The position numbers were made by a program, and so were the translations under genes. Positions 1 through 5,801 of a stretch of 5,801 nucleotides of DNA are shown in pieces. The first letter of the stretch is position 1, and every line of letters begins with the position of its first letter. The stretch lies in contig JANYFI010000688.1 in NCBI GenBank assembly GCA_025362765.1, positions 1-5,801 of the forward strand. Direction: 5' to 3'. The notes under the pieces were generated by a model. The model had not been told where the DNA came from. It saw only the letters and a list, made by a program, of their open reading frames with translations, and made no database searches. This stretch comes from Ferruginibacter sp. (GTDB taxonomy: Bacteria; Bacteroidota; Bacteroidia; Chitinophagales; Chitinophagaceae).

Positions 1-705
1 ATTGAAACTATAACCGCCGGAGATAGTACGTTGATTGAAGAAGTACTTCCGGTAATTGGCAGCAACCAGGAATTATGGGCCTGCGGCGTTACCTATTTAC
101 GCAGCAAGATAGGAAGGCAGGAAGAAAGCAAAGACGCCGGCGGTGGCGATTTCTATGGCCGTGTGTACGAAGCTGAAAGACCAGAATGTTTTTTTAAAAG
201 TACACCGCATCGTGTAGTGGGTAATAAAGGTTTTGTAAGAATAAGAAAAGACAGCACCTGGGACGTTCCCGAACCTGAATTGACTTTAGTTGTTACAGCA
301 TCAGGAAAAATTATAGGCTATACCATTGGCAATGATATGAGCAGCCGCAGTATTGAAGGAGAAAATCCTTTATACCTTCCCCAGGCTAAAACCTATGACG
401 GGTGTGCAGCGCTCGGCCCCTGTATTTTACTTACAGAAAAACCAATTGGTCCCGATACAAAAATCACTTTGACAATTAACAGAAATAATGAAACGGCTTT
501 TACAGATACTATTGCCCTCAGCCAAATGAAACGTACTCCTGAAGAATTAACTTCCTTTGTTTATCGTGAATGTTCTTTCCCTAATGGTTGCATGATTATG
601 ACCGGCACCGGCATTGTTCCTGGAAATGATTTTACTTTACAAAGTGGTGATCAAATTTCAATAGTAATTGATACAATTGGCGAACTGGTAAATATAGTAG
701 CATAA
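1..705 (+). CDS. FAH-family 2-keto-3-deoxy-pentonate dehydratase-like protein (5' end outside window)
   Basis: The reading frame is open from base 1, so the gene begins upstream; 234 codons are visible of a protein that is normally about 280-390 residues. The fold is that of fumarylacetoacetate hydrolases. The putative metal-binding acids are visible: the two glutamates of VPEPEL (codons at 271 and 277) and the aspartate of IGNDMSSR (codon at 334). The blocks [28 protein letters not shown] and TGTGIVPG match, from memory, the branch containing Sulfolobus 2-keto-3-deoxy-D-arabinonate dehydratase (KdaD) and Caulobacter XylX, rather than true fumarylacetoacetases. Those enzymes are cytoplasmic and turn 2-keto-3-deoxy-pentonates into 2-oxoglutarate semialdehyde. 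The xylanase remnant and sugar-acid permease downstream on the same strand agree with a pentonate substrate. Which sugar acid is used (xylonate, arabinonate or another) is inference. A 2,4-diketo-3-deoxy-fuconate hydrolase role is less likely on sequence style. Confidence 0.85.
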   Translation: METITAGDSTLIEEVLPVIGSNQELWACGVTYLRSKIGRQEESKDAGGGDFYGRVYEAERPECFFKSTPHRVVGNKGFVRIRKDSTWDVPEPELTLVVTASGKIIGYTIGNDMSSRSIEGENPLYLPQAKTYDGCAALGPCILLTEKPIGPDTKITLTINRNNETAFTDTIALSQMKRTPEELTSFVYRECSFPNGCMIMTGTGIVPGNDFTLQSGDQISIVIDTIGELVNIVA

Positions 706-727
706 GTATCACATAAAAACTTTACAG

Positions 728-1099
728 ATGAAAAAAGCAGTTGCCTTCTTTCATACACTGGTATTCATTTTCTTTGCCTGTAAAATCGTATTCACCGAAA
801 GAAAATTTTACAATCATATCCTAAAAGCGATAAACATTAAAATATTTCTGCAAAGATGCTTGTTTGATAAATATTGGCCAATGATGAGATTGTATAAGGA
901 AGGGAAAAAGCGTTACCGGATTTTGTTGTGAACAATTCAACAGCATAATATTGAAAATCGCCGTAAAAGCAGTATTCATAATTAGCAGTGCGATTTTCTT
1001 TTACCAGGCAGAACAACCTTTGCGCTACCTTGGGATAGAAACCGGCGACCCAAACCAGCATTCAATGCTGCGCTGCATGTTCCGGATGCAATGAAATAA
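728..1099 (+). pseudogene. Decayed GH10 endo-1,4-beta-xylanase remnant
   Basis: No single frame encodes the protein, but pieces of a GH10 xylanase appear in order when frames are switched. An ATG at 728 opens with a hydrophobic leader (MKKAVAFFHTLVFIFFACK), fitting a signal or lipoprotein peptide. At 834-881 the next frame gives TLKYFCKDACLINIG, like the GH10 start LKDayKdyFlIGaAlN. At 877-930 the third frame gives ANDEIV, a stop, then GREKALPDFVV. At 930-947 EQFNSI matches the GH10 motif hFNSITpEN, and IENRRKS follows in another frame at 950. At 986-1099 GRTTFALPWDRNRRPKPAF matches the usual GH10 C-terminus (GRTnYPLLFDrnyqPKPAf) and ends in TAA. About 370 bp remain of a gene that should exceed 1 kb; the central barrel with both catalytic glutamates is gone. 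It starts 22 bp after the dehydratase, suggesting a former operon. The 728-931 open frame alone is not a credible gene. Family assignment rests on remembered motifs. Confidence 0.7.
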
Positions 1100-1123
1100 T
1101 ATTACCGCAGCATAAACAGCTAT

Positions 1124-2434
1124 ATGGAATTACTTGTCATCTTTTTTGCAATTTGCTTACAGATATTTTTAACGTATAAAAAAGTAAGTCCTTTTTTATC
1201 ATTGCTTGTTGTGGCAATACTCTCCGGCCTTTTTTTAGGAATGGAACCCATGCAGATTATAACATCTGTAGAGAAAGGTGTTGGGAATACATTGGGCGGA
1301 CTGGCCCTCATCATTTGCCTGGGAGCAATATTGGGAAAAGTGCTGGAAACCGGTGGTGCCGCAGAAAAGATATCAGTCACGCTCATCAATGGATTTGGAC
1401 AAAAAAATATTCAGTGGGCGGTATTGCTCACCGGTTTTTTAATTGGGCTGCCCTTATACTACAATGCAGGCTTTGTAATATTAGTTCCCCTGGTTTTTTC
1501 TATTGCCAGTAAGGCGAAATTGCCTTTATTATATGTTGCCATTCCCATGGCCGCCTCACTATCAACAACACATTGTTTTTTACCCCCACACCCCAGCCCG
1601 GTTTTCCTGGTCAATTCTTTTCATGCCAACATGGGAAAGACATTGATGTATGGATTTATTATTACCATTCCTGTTGTAATCATTGCAGGTCCATTATTAG
1701 GGCGTTTACTAAAAGGTATAGAAGTTAATATAAAATCTTTTTTTTTATCAGCAGAGGAGCCTGCGAATAAAAAATTACCAGCGGCATTTCCAAGTTTTCT
1801 TATCGGGCTATTGCCCGTTATTTTAATAACACTTGCCGTAATTGCCGGCAGCTTCCTGCCTGATAATTTTTTAAAAAAATTATTGCTGTTTATTGGAGAT
1901 CCTACGATAGCCCTTTTATTATCTGTTTTTCTTGCTGTCTGGTATTTCGGGTTAAAAGCAGGTAAAACAATGGATGAGACTATGAAATGGCTGAACGATG
2001 CCATTTCAGGCATTGCAATCATCTTGTTAATTATTACAGCTGGCGGTATTTTTAAACAGGTGCTACAGGATAGCGGCACAGATAAATACATTGCGTCATT
2101 CAGCGAAAAATGGCAAATGCCCCCGTTAATTTTTGGATGGGTGGTAACGGCAATACTAAGAGTGGCGATAGGTTCTGCAACGGTCGCAGGCATTACTGCT
2201 GCAGGTGTAGTTACCCCGCTGGTTGTGTCTGGGGTGGTATCTCCCGAGTTGATGGTGCTGGCAGTGGGTGCAGGAAGCGTTTTTGGATCGCATATTAATG
2301 ATTCCGGCTTCTGGATGTTTAAAGAATTTTTCAATCTGTCACTCAAACAAACATTTATGTCGTGGACCGTAATGGAAACAACCATTTCTATTATGGGGTT
2401 GCTTGGAGTGTTACTTTTAAATGTTATTCTTTAA
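1124..2434 (+). CDS. GntP-family gluconate/sugar-acid:H+ symporter
   Basis: This is a complete inner-membrane permease of 436 residues, the usual GntP/GntT length (about 440). It is hydrophobic throughout, with some 12 membrane segments; the clearest lie near residues 3-18, 22-39, 56-72, 97-115, 118-140, 175-195, 225-243, 258-276, 293-310, 333-350, 353-385 and 418-436. Family blocks are GNTLGGLALIICLGAILGK (54-72), IQWAVLLTGFLIGLPLYYNA (96-115), THCFLPPHPSP (149-159), the GSATVAGITAAG stretch after R346 and SHINDSGFWMFKEFF (389-403). Members carry gluconate and related aldonates or other hydroxy acids with protons; substrate cannot be read from sequence. The upstream keto-deoxy-sugar-acid dehydratase suggests a pentonate or similar acid. 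The ATG at 1124 is preferred because the family N-terminus aligns there; there is no Shine-Dalgarno, as is usual in Bacteroidota. It begins 24 bp after the xylanase remnant and is probably cotranscribed with the dehydratase. Confidence 0.93.
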   Translation: MELLVIFFAICLQIFLTYKKVSPFLSLLVVAILSGLFLGMEPMQIITSVEKGVGNTLGGLALIICLGAILGKVLETGGAAEKISVTLINGFGQKNIQWAVLLTGFLIGLPLYYNAGFVILVPLVFSIASKAKLPLLYVAIPMAASLSTTHCFLPPHPSPVFLVNSFHANMGKTLMYGFIITIPVVIIAGPLLGRLLKGIEVNIKSFFLSAEEPANKKLPAAFPSFLIGLLPVILITLAVIAGSFLPDNFLKKLLLFIGDPTIALLLSVFLAVWYFGLKAGKTMDETMKWLNDAISGIAIILLIITAGGIFKQVLQDSGTDKYIASFSEKWQMPPLIFGWVVTAILRVAIGSATVAGITAAGVVTPLVVSGVVSPELMVLAVGAGSVFGSHINDSGFWMFKEFFNLSLKQTFMSWTVMETTISIMGLLGVLLLNVIL

Positions 2435-2846
2435 TTAAATAGTTTATCCTGGCAAAATTAAAACCCGCAAAGGCGGAGCGTTTTTTATCCTGAGAATATA
2501 CAACACAGCGCTGGTAACTATAAAATTCTTAGGCATTCAACTATTTTATCTCCTGAAAAAAATATTAAATACCGATTTGGCATTTAGTTGCCAAACGACT
2601 TGCTTTTTGAATTGAAAATAACATTCCCCATATTTGCTAACTTAACCGGTAAGTACATTCGCTACCAGTTGGCTCGTCGCAGCTATCCTGGCTCACCTGC
2701 AAATACCCGCATTAGTTATTTCATCAGTTTTAATGAGGGCAGACTTTCACTGCTAACCTTTGCACATATCTTCATTTGTCTCTTTGCAAAATATCCATTT
2801 CTTTTGTGTGAGCTGGAAGGTTTCAGGCTAAAAACTTTTACTGCCC
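2435..2846. other. Convergent intergenic gap without a recognisable gene
   Basis: This 412-bp stretch separates the 3' ends of the permease (plus) and the fucosidase (minus). I read all frames on both strands and recognised no protein family. The plus-strand open stretch from 2588 to 2857 gives an 89-residue peptide with no motif, no ribosome-binding site and an overlap into the fucosidase end, so I do not call it. A weak hairpin plus T-run lies near its left end and is listed separately. A short inverted repeat (GCAG at 2739-2742, CTGC at 2750-2753) has no T-run on either strand. No tRNA or repeat was seen. Confidence 0.6.
2464..2486 (+). terminator. Weak candidate terminator after the permease
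   Basis: Thirty bases past the permease stop, CCGC (2465-2468) can pair with GCGG (2473-2476) around a 4-base loop, or CGC (2466-2468) with GCG (2478-2480). The second pairing is followed directly by six T (2481-2486). The GC-rich patch stands out in AT-rich surroundings and sits where a terminator is expected. The stem is only 3-4 bp, so this is a weak call. Confidence 0.35.
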
Positions 2847-4928
2847 TTATTCTGTAATCAGGTCTACCTCTGCATATCCGGTTTCATTATTGCCTTCTGT
2901 GTTCTTTAATGCACTTAGTTTGACATAACGGGCTTTTTGATTGGCAAACTTTTTAACCTGCCACAAGGGATTATTTTTTATGTTTGAAAATTCCCCCTCA
3001 TCAACCAGTTTCCATTGTACATTGTCGTTAGAAACATAAAACCGGTAAGTAGAAATAATGCCTGGTCCCCATAAGCCCTGATCCGGGAAATACCTGAACC
3101 CAATTATGTTTTCATTTTTTCCTAAATCAATGACCAGTTCAATGGGCATGGTTTTGTCTTTGGGCTGGTGCCACGAAGTAGTAGTATTTCCATCCAACAC
3201 CTGGTAAGCTTTTTCATCGTTTACATCCAATATTTTCCAACTTTTACGGGGAAGATCAAATTTTTCATGGCTTACAGGACTAGTTTTACGGGTGGCAGGA
3301 TCATAGGCAATGGCTTTTATTTCAAGCTTCCCATCTATCGCTACATTACCTGTATATTTTTTTGATGCAGGCGAAGGTTCGCTGCCATCCAATGTGTAAT
3401 AAACTTCCGACTCTGCATCCGCAGGCGTTATGATAATTTCGCCTGACTGATTCCTGATGATTGCAGGGATATCCAATATTTGTGGCGCATTGTAAATGCC
3501 GATATTCGAAATAACCGGGCTGCTTTTTGCATCTGTTATGTTGAAACGAACCTGCGTTGCCTTCACTGATTTAAAACGAAGAATACGTTTATACCCAATG
3601 GTTGTTGCCGTTGCAATTTCTTTCCATGCACCATTTACCATGGCTTCAACAGAAAAAGATTTTATCCGTTGCCCAAGACGAATATACTCTTGCACCAAAA
3701 AACGATTGAAGGTGGTTGGTTTGCCAAAATTGATTGTTAAAGAGGCTTTTGTTATCCCATCATCAGTAGCCCAATAAGTATCTTTTTTATCGTCAATTGC
3801 TTTAGCTGCATCAAATTTTTGTTGCTTTCCCCTTGTGTTGGATGCAGTTATTTTTGATTGACCAACCAGGTTTTTAGCAAAAACTTCTTTAACAGTCCTG
3901 GCCATTTCCAATGCATTTTTTTCATCCCTTTCATGAATTAATCCATTGGGCATTATTGGAAAATTCAGCAACATTGAACCGTTTCTGCCAATTGAATTGT
4001 AATACAGATCCATTAAAACAGGAAGGGTTTTCACTTTACTGTCTTCTCCGGGATGATAAAACCATTCCGGTCGGATGGATGTATTTACTTCCGCGGGTAC
4101 CCAGGCATTCCCGTTCTCCACACCGTAATGCAACATATCATAGGGCACATCGCCAGTAGCATTTAACAAACTCCAGTTTGTTTCACCCACATAGCCCGCT
4201 TCTGTTCCTACCCAACGCAGGTCGCCCCTTTCTCCGCCATCATTCCAAATAATGCAGTTTGGCTGCAGCTTATGAATCAGCGCATAAGTATTCTTCCAAT
4301 CGTAGTAAATGGTTCTGTCAATGGTACGGGTTTCGTTGGCACCACCATAGTAACCAGACCCTCCATTGGCTCCATCAAACCATACTTCGAAAATAGGGCC
4401 GTAGTTGGTGAGCAACTCAGTAAGTTGATTGCGGAAGTAAGTAATGTATTCCGGTTTGCCATATTCAGCACTGTTCCTATCCCAAGGTGATAAATAGATA
4501 CCTAACTTCAACCCATATTCTTTACAGGCATCCGCCATCTCTTTTACCACATCACCTTTTCCATTTTTCCAGGGCGCGTTTTTCACTGAGTATTCTGTGT
4601 ACTTAGAAGGCCACAGGCAAAAACCACAGTGATGTTTTGCTGTAATGATGATGCCTTTCATACCGGACTCTTTACAGATGCGGGCCCACTGACGGCAATC
4701 CAATTTTTCAGGATTAAACAGGTTAACATCTTCGTTGCCAAAACCCCACGATTGATCCGTATAAGTATTGAGGGAGAAATGAACAAAGGCATAGGATTCC
4801 ATTTCCTGCCATCTTAGTTGCTTTGCAGATGGAACAGGGCCATAAGGTTTGGGTGCGCTGGTTTGTGCAAAAGAGGAATCAATCAAACAAAGGAAAAATG
4901 CAAATCCTCCAATAATATTTTTAAGCAT
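2847..4928 (-). CDS. Secreted GH29 alpha-L-fucosidase with C-terminal F5/8C (CBM32-like) modules
   Basis: The 693-residue enzyme hydrolyses terminal alpha-L-fucose from glycans, with retention. Residues 1-21 are a signal peptide, likely cut at SFA-QT; no cysteine follows, so it is periplasmic or secreted, not a lipoprotein. The GH29 barrel covers about 35-350: H50, the HH pair at 99-100 in KHHCGFCLWPSKY, and the nucleophile D185 in WFDGANG. E243 in WVGTEAG is the probable acid/base, by alignment with the GNExG motif of subfamily B (1,3/1,4-fucosidases). Then come an F5/8C-like domain (about 355-480), a chitobiase C-terminal-like module (about 485-560, with YYTLDGSEPS) and a second F5/8C domain (about 562-692). 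This layout is typical of Bacteroidota GH29-B enzymes. The ATG at 4928 is the only sensible start: an in-frame TAA lies 12 bases upstream of it. The leader is AT-rich without a Shine-Dalgarno. It is convergent with the permease and follows a glycosidase remnant on the same strand. The exact linkage cleaved is not readable. Confidence 0.93.
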   Translation of the reverse strand: MLKNIIGGFAFFLCLIDSSFAQTSAPKPYGPVPSAKQLRWQEMESYAFVHFSLNTYTDQSWGFGNEDVNLFNPEKLDCRQWARICKESGMKGIIITAKHHCGFCLWPSKYTEYSVKNAPWKNGKGDVVKEMADACKEYGLKLGIYLSPWDRNSAEYGKPEYITYFRNQLTELLTNYGPIFEVWFDGANGGSGYYGGANETRTIDRTIYYDWKNTYALIHKLQPNCIIWNDGGERGDLRWVGTEAGYVGETNWSLLNATGDVPYDMLHYGVENGNAWVPAEVNTSIRPEWFYHPGEDSKVKTLPVLMDLYYNSIGRNGSMLLNFPIMPNGLIHERDEKNALEMARTVKEVFAKNLVGQSKITASNTRGKQQKFDAAKAIDDKKDTYWATDDGITKASLTINFGKPTTFNRFLVQEYIRLGQRIKSFSVEAMVNGAWKEIATATTIGYKRILRFKSVKATQVRFNITDAKSSPVISNIGIYNAPQILDIPAIIRNQSGEIIITPADAESEVYYTLDGSEPSPASKKYTGNVAIDGKLEIKAIAYDPATRKTSPVSHEKFDLPRKSWKILDVNDEKAYQVLDGNTTTSWHQPKDKTMPIELVIDLGKNENIIGFRYFPDQGLWGPGIISTYRFYVSNDNVQWKLVDEGEFSNIKNNPLWQVKKFANQKARYVKLSALKNTEGNNETGYAEVDLITE

Positions 4929-4960
4929 AATAATAAGAATTTAATTTCAAGCCGGTGCAA

Positions 4961-4971
4961 CCTGCAGCAGG
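4961..4971. promoter_or_regulatory. Palindrome in the fucosidase leader
   Basis: CCTGCAGCAGG is a perfect 5-bp inverted repeat around one base, 32 bases before the fucosidase start codon and in an AT-rich leader. The position would suit an operator or leader element. A second, smaller repeat, AGGT-AAA-ACCT, lies at 4994-5004. No convincing Bacteroidota promoter (TTTG plus TAnnTTTG) was found in the leader. A regulatory role is inference only; short palindromes also arise by chance. Confidence 0.22.
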
Positions 4972-5030
4972 CCATCATTCGTTTTTTAATTACAGGTAAA
5001 ACCTATTTTAATTGGATGCGCAATTTAGTT

Positions 5031-5198
5031 TTATTTTATTTCAATAAATTCAGGTTCATAAGGCGGCAACATAAAACTTCCTTTATACGCTTTATCAAAA
5101 AGAATACTTTCCGCATTTCCATTGATGAAAATCTCCTTAGGCTCGCCGCTTACGTTCAATCTAACGATAATAACAATTTAAACCCCATTAAAGGAAAA
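5031..5198 (-). pseudogene. C-terminal stub of a carbohydrate-active enzyme
   Basis: Reading the minus strand from 5177 to the TAA at 5033-5031 gives about 48 codons that look protein-like: NVSGEPKEIFINGNAES, then FDKAYKGSFMLPPYEPEF and IEIK. A beta-rich tail of this kind, ending in LPPYxxxxIEI, is common at the end of glycoside hydrolases of the beta-galactosidase/amylase/arabinosidase sort, where a small beta-sandwich closes the protein. The same frame continues upstream past a TAA (5180-5178) as FSFNGV and then meets a TGA at 5201-5199, so no start or catalytic domain remains. The stub ends 102 bases before the fucosidase start on the same strand, as if it were the previous gene of one operon. 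The exact family is not recognised, and this could still be chance coding-like sequence. Confidence 0.45.
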
Positions 5199-5204
5199 TC
5201 AACA

Positions 5205-5226
5205 TTGATAGAAAGTATTCTGTTAA
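5205..5226. repeat. Imperfect inverted repeat with the TTGATAGAA motif
   Basis: TTGATAGAA (5205-5213) is followed, after AGTA, by TTCTGTTAA (5218-5226), whose reverse complement TTAACAGAA matches it at 7 of 9 bases. It is one of several occurrences of the motif in 260 bp and could be an operator or part of a decayed element. Function unknown. Confidence 0.4.
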
Positions 5227-5336
5227 TGAAAGGGCTTTCTCTTGGCCACTAACCCAACCTGAGGTTTTAATAGCTATATTTTAAAAAGGAGGCAATTCAT
5301 TTTTATCTAATTAAAGTTAGCTACTGAATATAATGT

Positions 5337-5419
5337 GTTGATAGAAATTCATATTTTAATTACTAGATATCCAGTTACCTTTAAGAATTATAATATGGTT
5401 CTATTAACATTCTATCAAC
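5337..5419. repeat. 83-bp segment bracketed by inverted GTTGATAGAA copies
   Basis: GTTGATAGAA at 5337-5346 and its exact reverse complement TTCTATCAAC at 5410-5419 frame 63 AT-rich bases. Beside the right copy is a variant, TTCTATTAAC (5399-5408), in the same orientation and 11 bases away, so the right end is a near-tandem pair. The layout resembles a very small element with terminal inverted repeats, or a set of protein-binding sites. I see no target-site duplication in the flanks (AATGT left, TATAC right), so mobility is not supported. Confidence 0.45.
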
Positions 5420-5457
5420 TATACAGCGGTTATTTTACAGTGATTTGTTGATAGAAT
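5409..5457. repeat. 11-bp perfect inverted repeat over the 3' end of the Schlafen-like gene
   Basis: ATTCTATCAAC (5409-5419) and GTTGATAGAAT (5447-5457) are exact reverse complements separated by 27 bases. The right arm lies inside the last codons of the minus-strand gene (encoding YSIN) and the left arm just past its stop codon at 5437-5435. In RNA the arms could pair as an 11-bp stem with a large loop, but no T-run follows on the minus strand, so it is not a standard terminator. Confidence 0.5.
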
Positions 5458-5801
5458 ACTTTGTCCAACGCTTTTCGCCTGACTTTGCAAGCCTGGCATT
5501 TTCTACCATTTTATCCAATTCCGCTTTTAGCTTTCTTTGGGCTATTTCCTTTCCTATACGGGTATGAATATCGCCAATCTGGCTTTCGGGATAAACCGAT
5601 AAATCCTGATAAATGAGTTCCTGTAAACGGTGGGGTTCTATCTTCTTTAAATCTGTTTTGCCTTTGAAATTTAGCTTTCTCAGGTAATCGGGATTTACAA
5701 AATATTCTGTTCCTTTTGTTTTGCCTTTGGATTGTACCAACTCCAATTCTAACAACCTGCCTAACCAATTACGAAGACCTGTTTCATCTTTTTGGTTTAG
5801 A
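5435..5801 (-). CDS. AlbA_2/Schlafen-type ATP-binding protein, C-terminal part (5' end outside window)
   Basis: The minus-strand frame is open to the window edge, so only the last 121 residues are seen; a TTG at 5755 is not a real start because family-like sequence continues upstream of it (ETGLRNWLGRLLELELVQ). The fragment looks like the C-terminus of the AlbA_2 (divergent AAA-4, Schlafen-like) proteins often named putative transcriptional regulators or RecG-like. It has a winged-helix piece (GLRNWLGRLLELELVQSKGK, then GTEYFVNPDYL), the linker LNFKGKTDLKKIEPHRL, and a second helix-turn-helix-like stretch (YPESQIGDIHTRIGKEI) ending RWTKYSINKSL. The catalytic or nucleotide-binding N-terminal part is outside, so activity cannot be judged. 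Such proteins are frequent in accessory regions and have poorly known roles. The final residues SINK are written by a copy of the GTTGATAGAAT repeat, so the C-terminus may have been altered. It is on the same strand as the fucosidase but over 500 bp upstream of it, with no sign of cotranscription. Confidence 0.7.
   Translation of the reverse strand, partial: LNQKDETGLRNWLGRLLELELVQSKGKTKGTEYFVNPDYLRKLNFKGKTDLKKIEPHRLQELIYQDLSVYPESQIGDIHTRIGKEIAQRKLKAELDKMVENARLAKSGEKRWTKYSINKSL

Larger units (their letters stand above)
5199..5434. other. AT-rich gap with repeats, no gene seen
   Basis: These 236 bases lie between the enzyme stub and the end of the Schlafen-like gene. They hold most copies of the TTGATAGAA motif (listed separately) and a small palindrome, AACCT-G-AGGTT, at 5256-5266. 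The string AAAAAGGAGG at 5283-5292 resembles a Shine-Dalgarno but no start codon and open frame follow it. No protein family was recognised in any frame. The gap may hold the decayed body of the enzyme whose tail lies at 5031-5198, but I could not follow it further. Confidence 0.5.

Noticed and set aside
1..705. 2,4-diketo-3-deoxy-L-fuconate hydrolase, pairing with the fucosidase
   Set aside because: The sequence blocks resemble the KdaD/XylX dehydratase branch more than the short FAH hydrolases of fuconate breakdown, and the fucosidase is in a separate convergent unit.
728..931. 67-residue plus-strand open frame with a signal-like start
   Set aside because: Only its first 20 or so residues look protein-like; the rest is out of frame with GH10-like sequence seen in the other frames, so it is the front of a decayed gene and not a small protein.
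1621..2385. 254-residue minus-strand open frame across the permease
   Set aside because: It is antisense to a clear GntP permease, and its composition is what the reverse of hydrophobic codons gives; no family features.
2588..2857. 89-residue plus-strand open frame in the convergent gap
   Set aside because: It needs a poorly placed start, has no recognisable motif or ribosome-binding site, and runs into the 3' end of the fucosidase on the opposite strand.
4818..5252. 144-residue plus-strand open frame over the fucosidase start and leader
   Set aside because: It overlaps the fucosidase signal peptide in antisense and has a basic, asparagine-rich composition typical of a chance frame; the minus strand gives the more protein-like reading at 5031-5177.
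5281..5300. AAAAAGGAGG resembling a strong Shine-Dalgarno
   Set aside because: No start codon with an open frame follows within range, and genes in this phylum rarely use such sites.
5337..5457. Short repeats considered as a CRISPR array
   Set aside because: The units are only 9-11 bp, in mixed orientation and unevenly spaced, with no spacers and no cas genes.

Overview
The window looks like a piece of a Bacteroidota chromosome, most plausibly a Chitinophaga/Sphingobacteriia-type saprophyte. The reasons are the AT-rich sequence, start codons preceded by AT-rich leaders with no clear Shine-Dalgarno, a secreted GH29 fucosidase with F5/8C (CBM32-like) modules, and protein sequences that read like those of that phylum. 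Taxonomy is inferred from protein style only; no rRNA or marker gene is present.

Layout. On the plus strand: the 3' part of a fumarylacetoacetate-hydrolase-fold sugar-acid dehydratase of the KdaD/XylX type (1-705), then a decayed GH10 endo-xylanase remnant (728-1099) with frameshifts and a large internal deletion, then an intact GntP-family sugar-acid permease (1124-2434). A 412-bp convergent gap follows, with only a weak terminator candidate. On the minus strand: an intact, signal-peptide-bearing GH29 alpha-L-fucosidase (4928-2847), preceded by the C-terminal stub of what looks like another carbohydrate-active enzyme (5198-5031). Next comes an AT-rich interval carrying several copies of a short motif, TTGATAGAA, in both orientations. 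At the right edge is the 3' part of an AlbA_2/Schlafen-type ATP-binding regulator-like protein (5801-5435, minus).

How the genes fit together. The dehydratase type acts on 2-keto-3-deoxy-pentonates (oxidative, Weimberg-like pentose catabolism giving 2-oxoglutarate semialdehyde). The permease family moves sugar acids with protons. The remnant between them is from a xylanase, whose product would be xylo-oligosaccharides. This reads as a pentose/pentonate module from xylan degradation that has lost its xylanase. The fucosidase is transcribed from the other side and works outside the cytoplasm on terminal alpha-L-fucose; it is a neighbour in polysaccharide use rather than a proven pathway partner.

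I found no convincing undescribed system. The points most worth a second look are the two decayed glycosidase remnants (one lies in the gap that would otherwise be called intergenic) and the unexplained TTGATAGAA repeat set beside and inside the end of the Schlafen-like gene.
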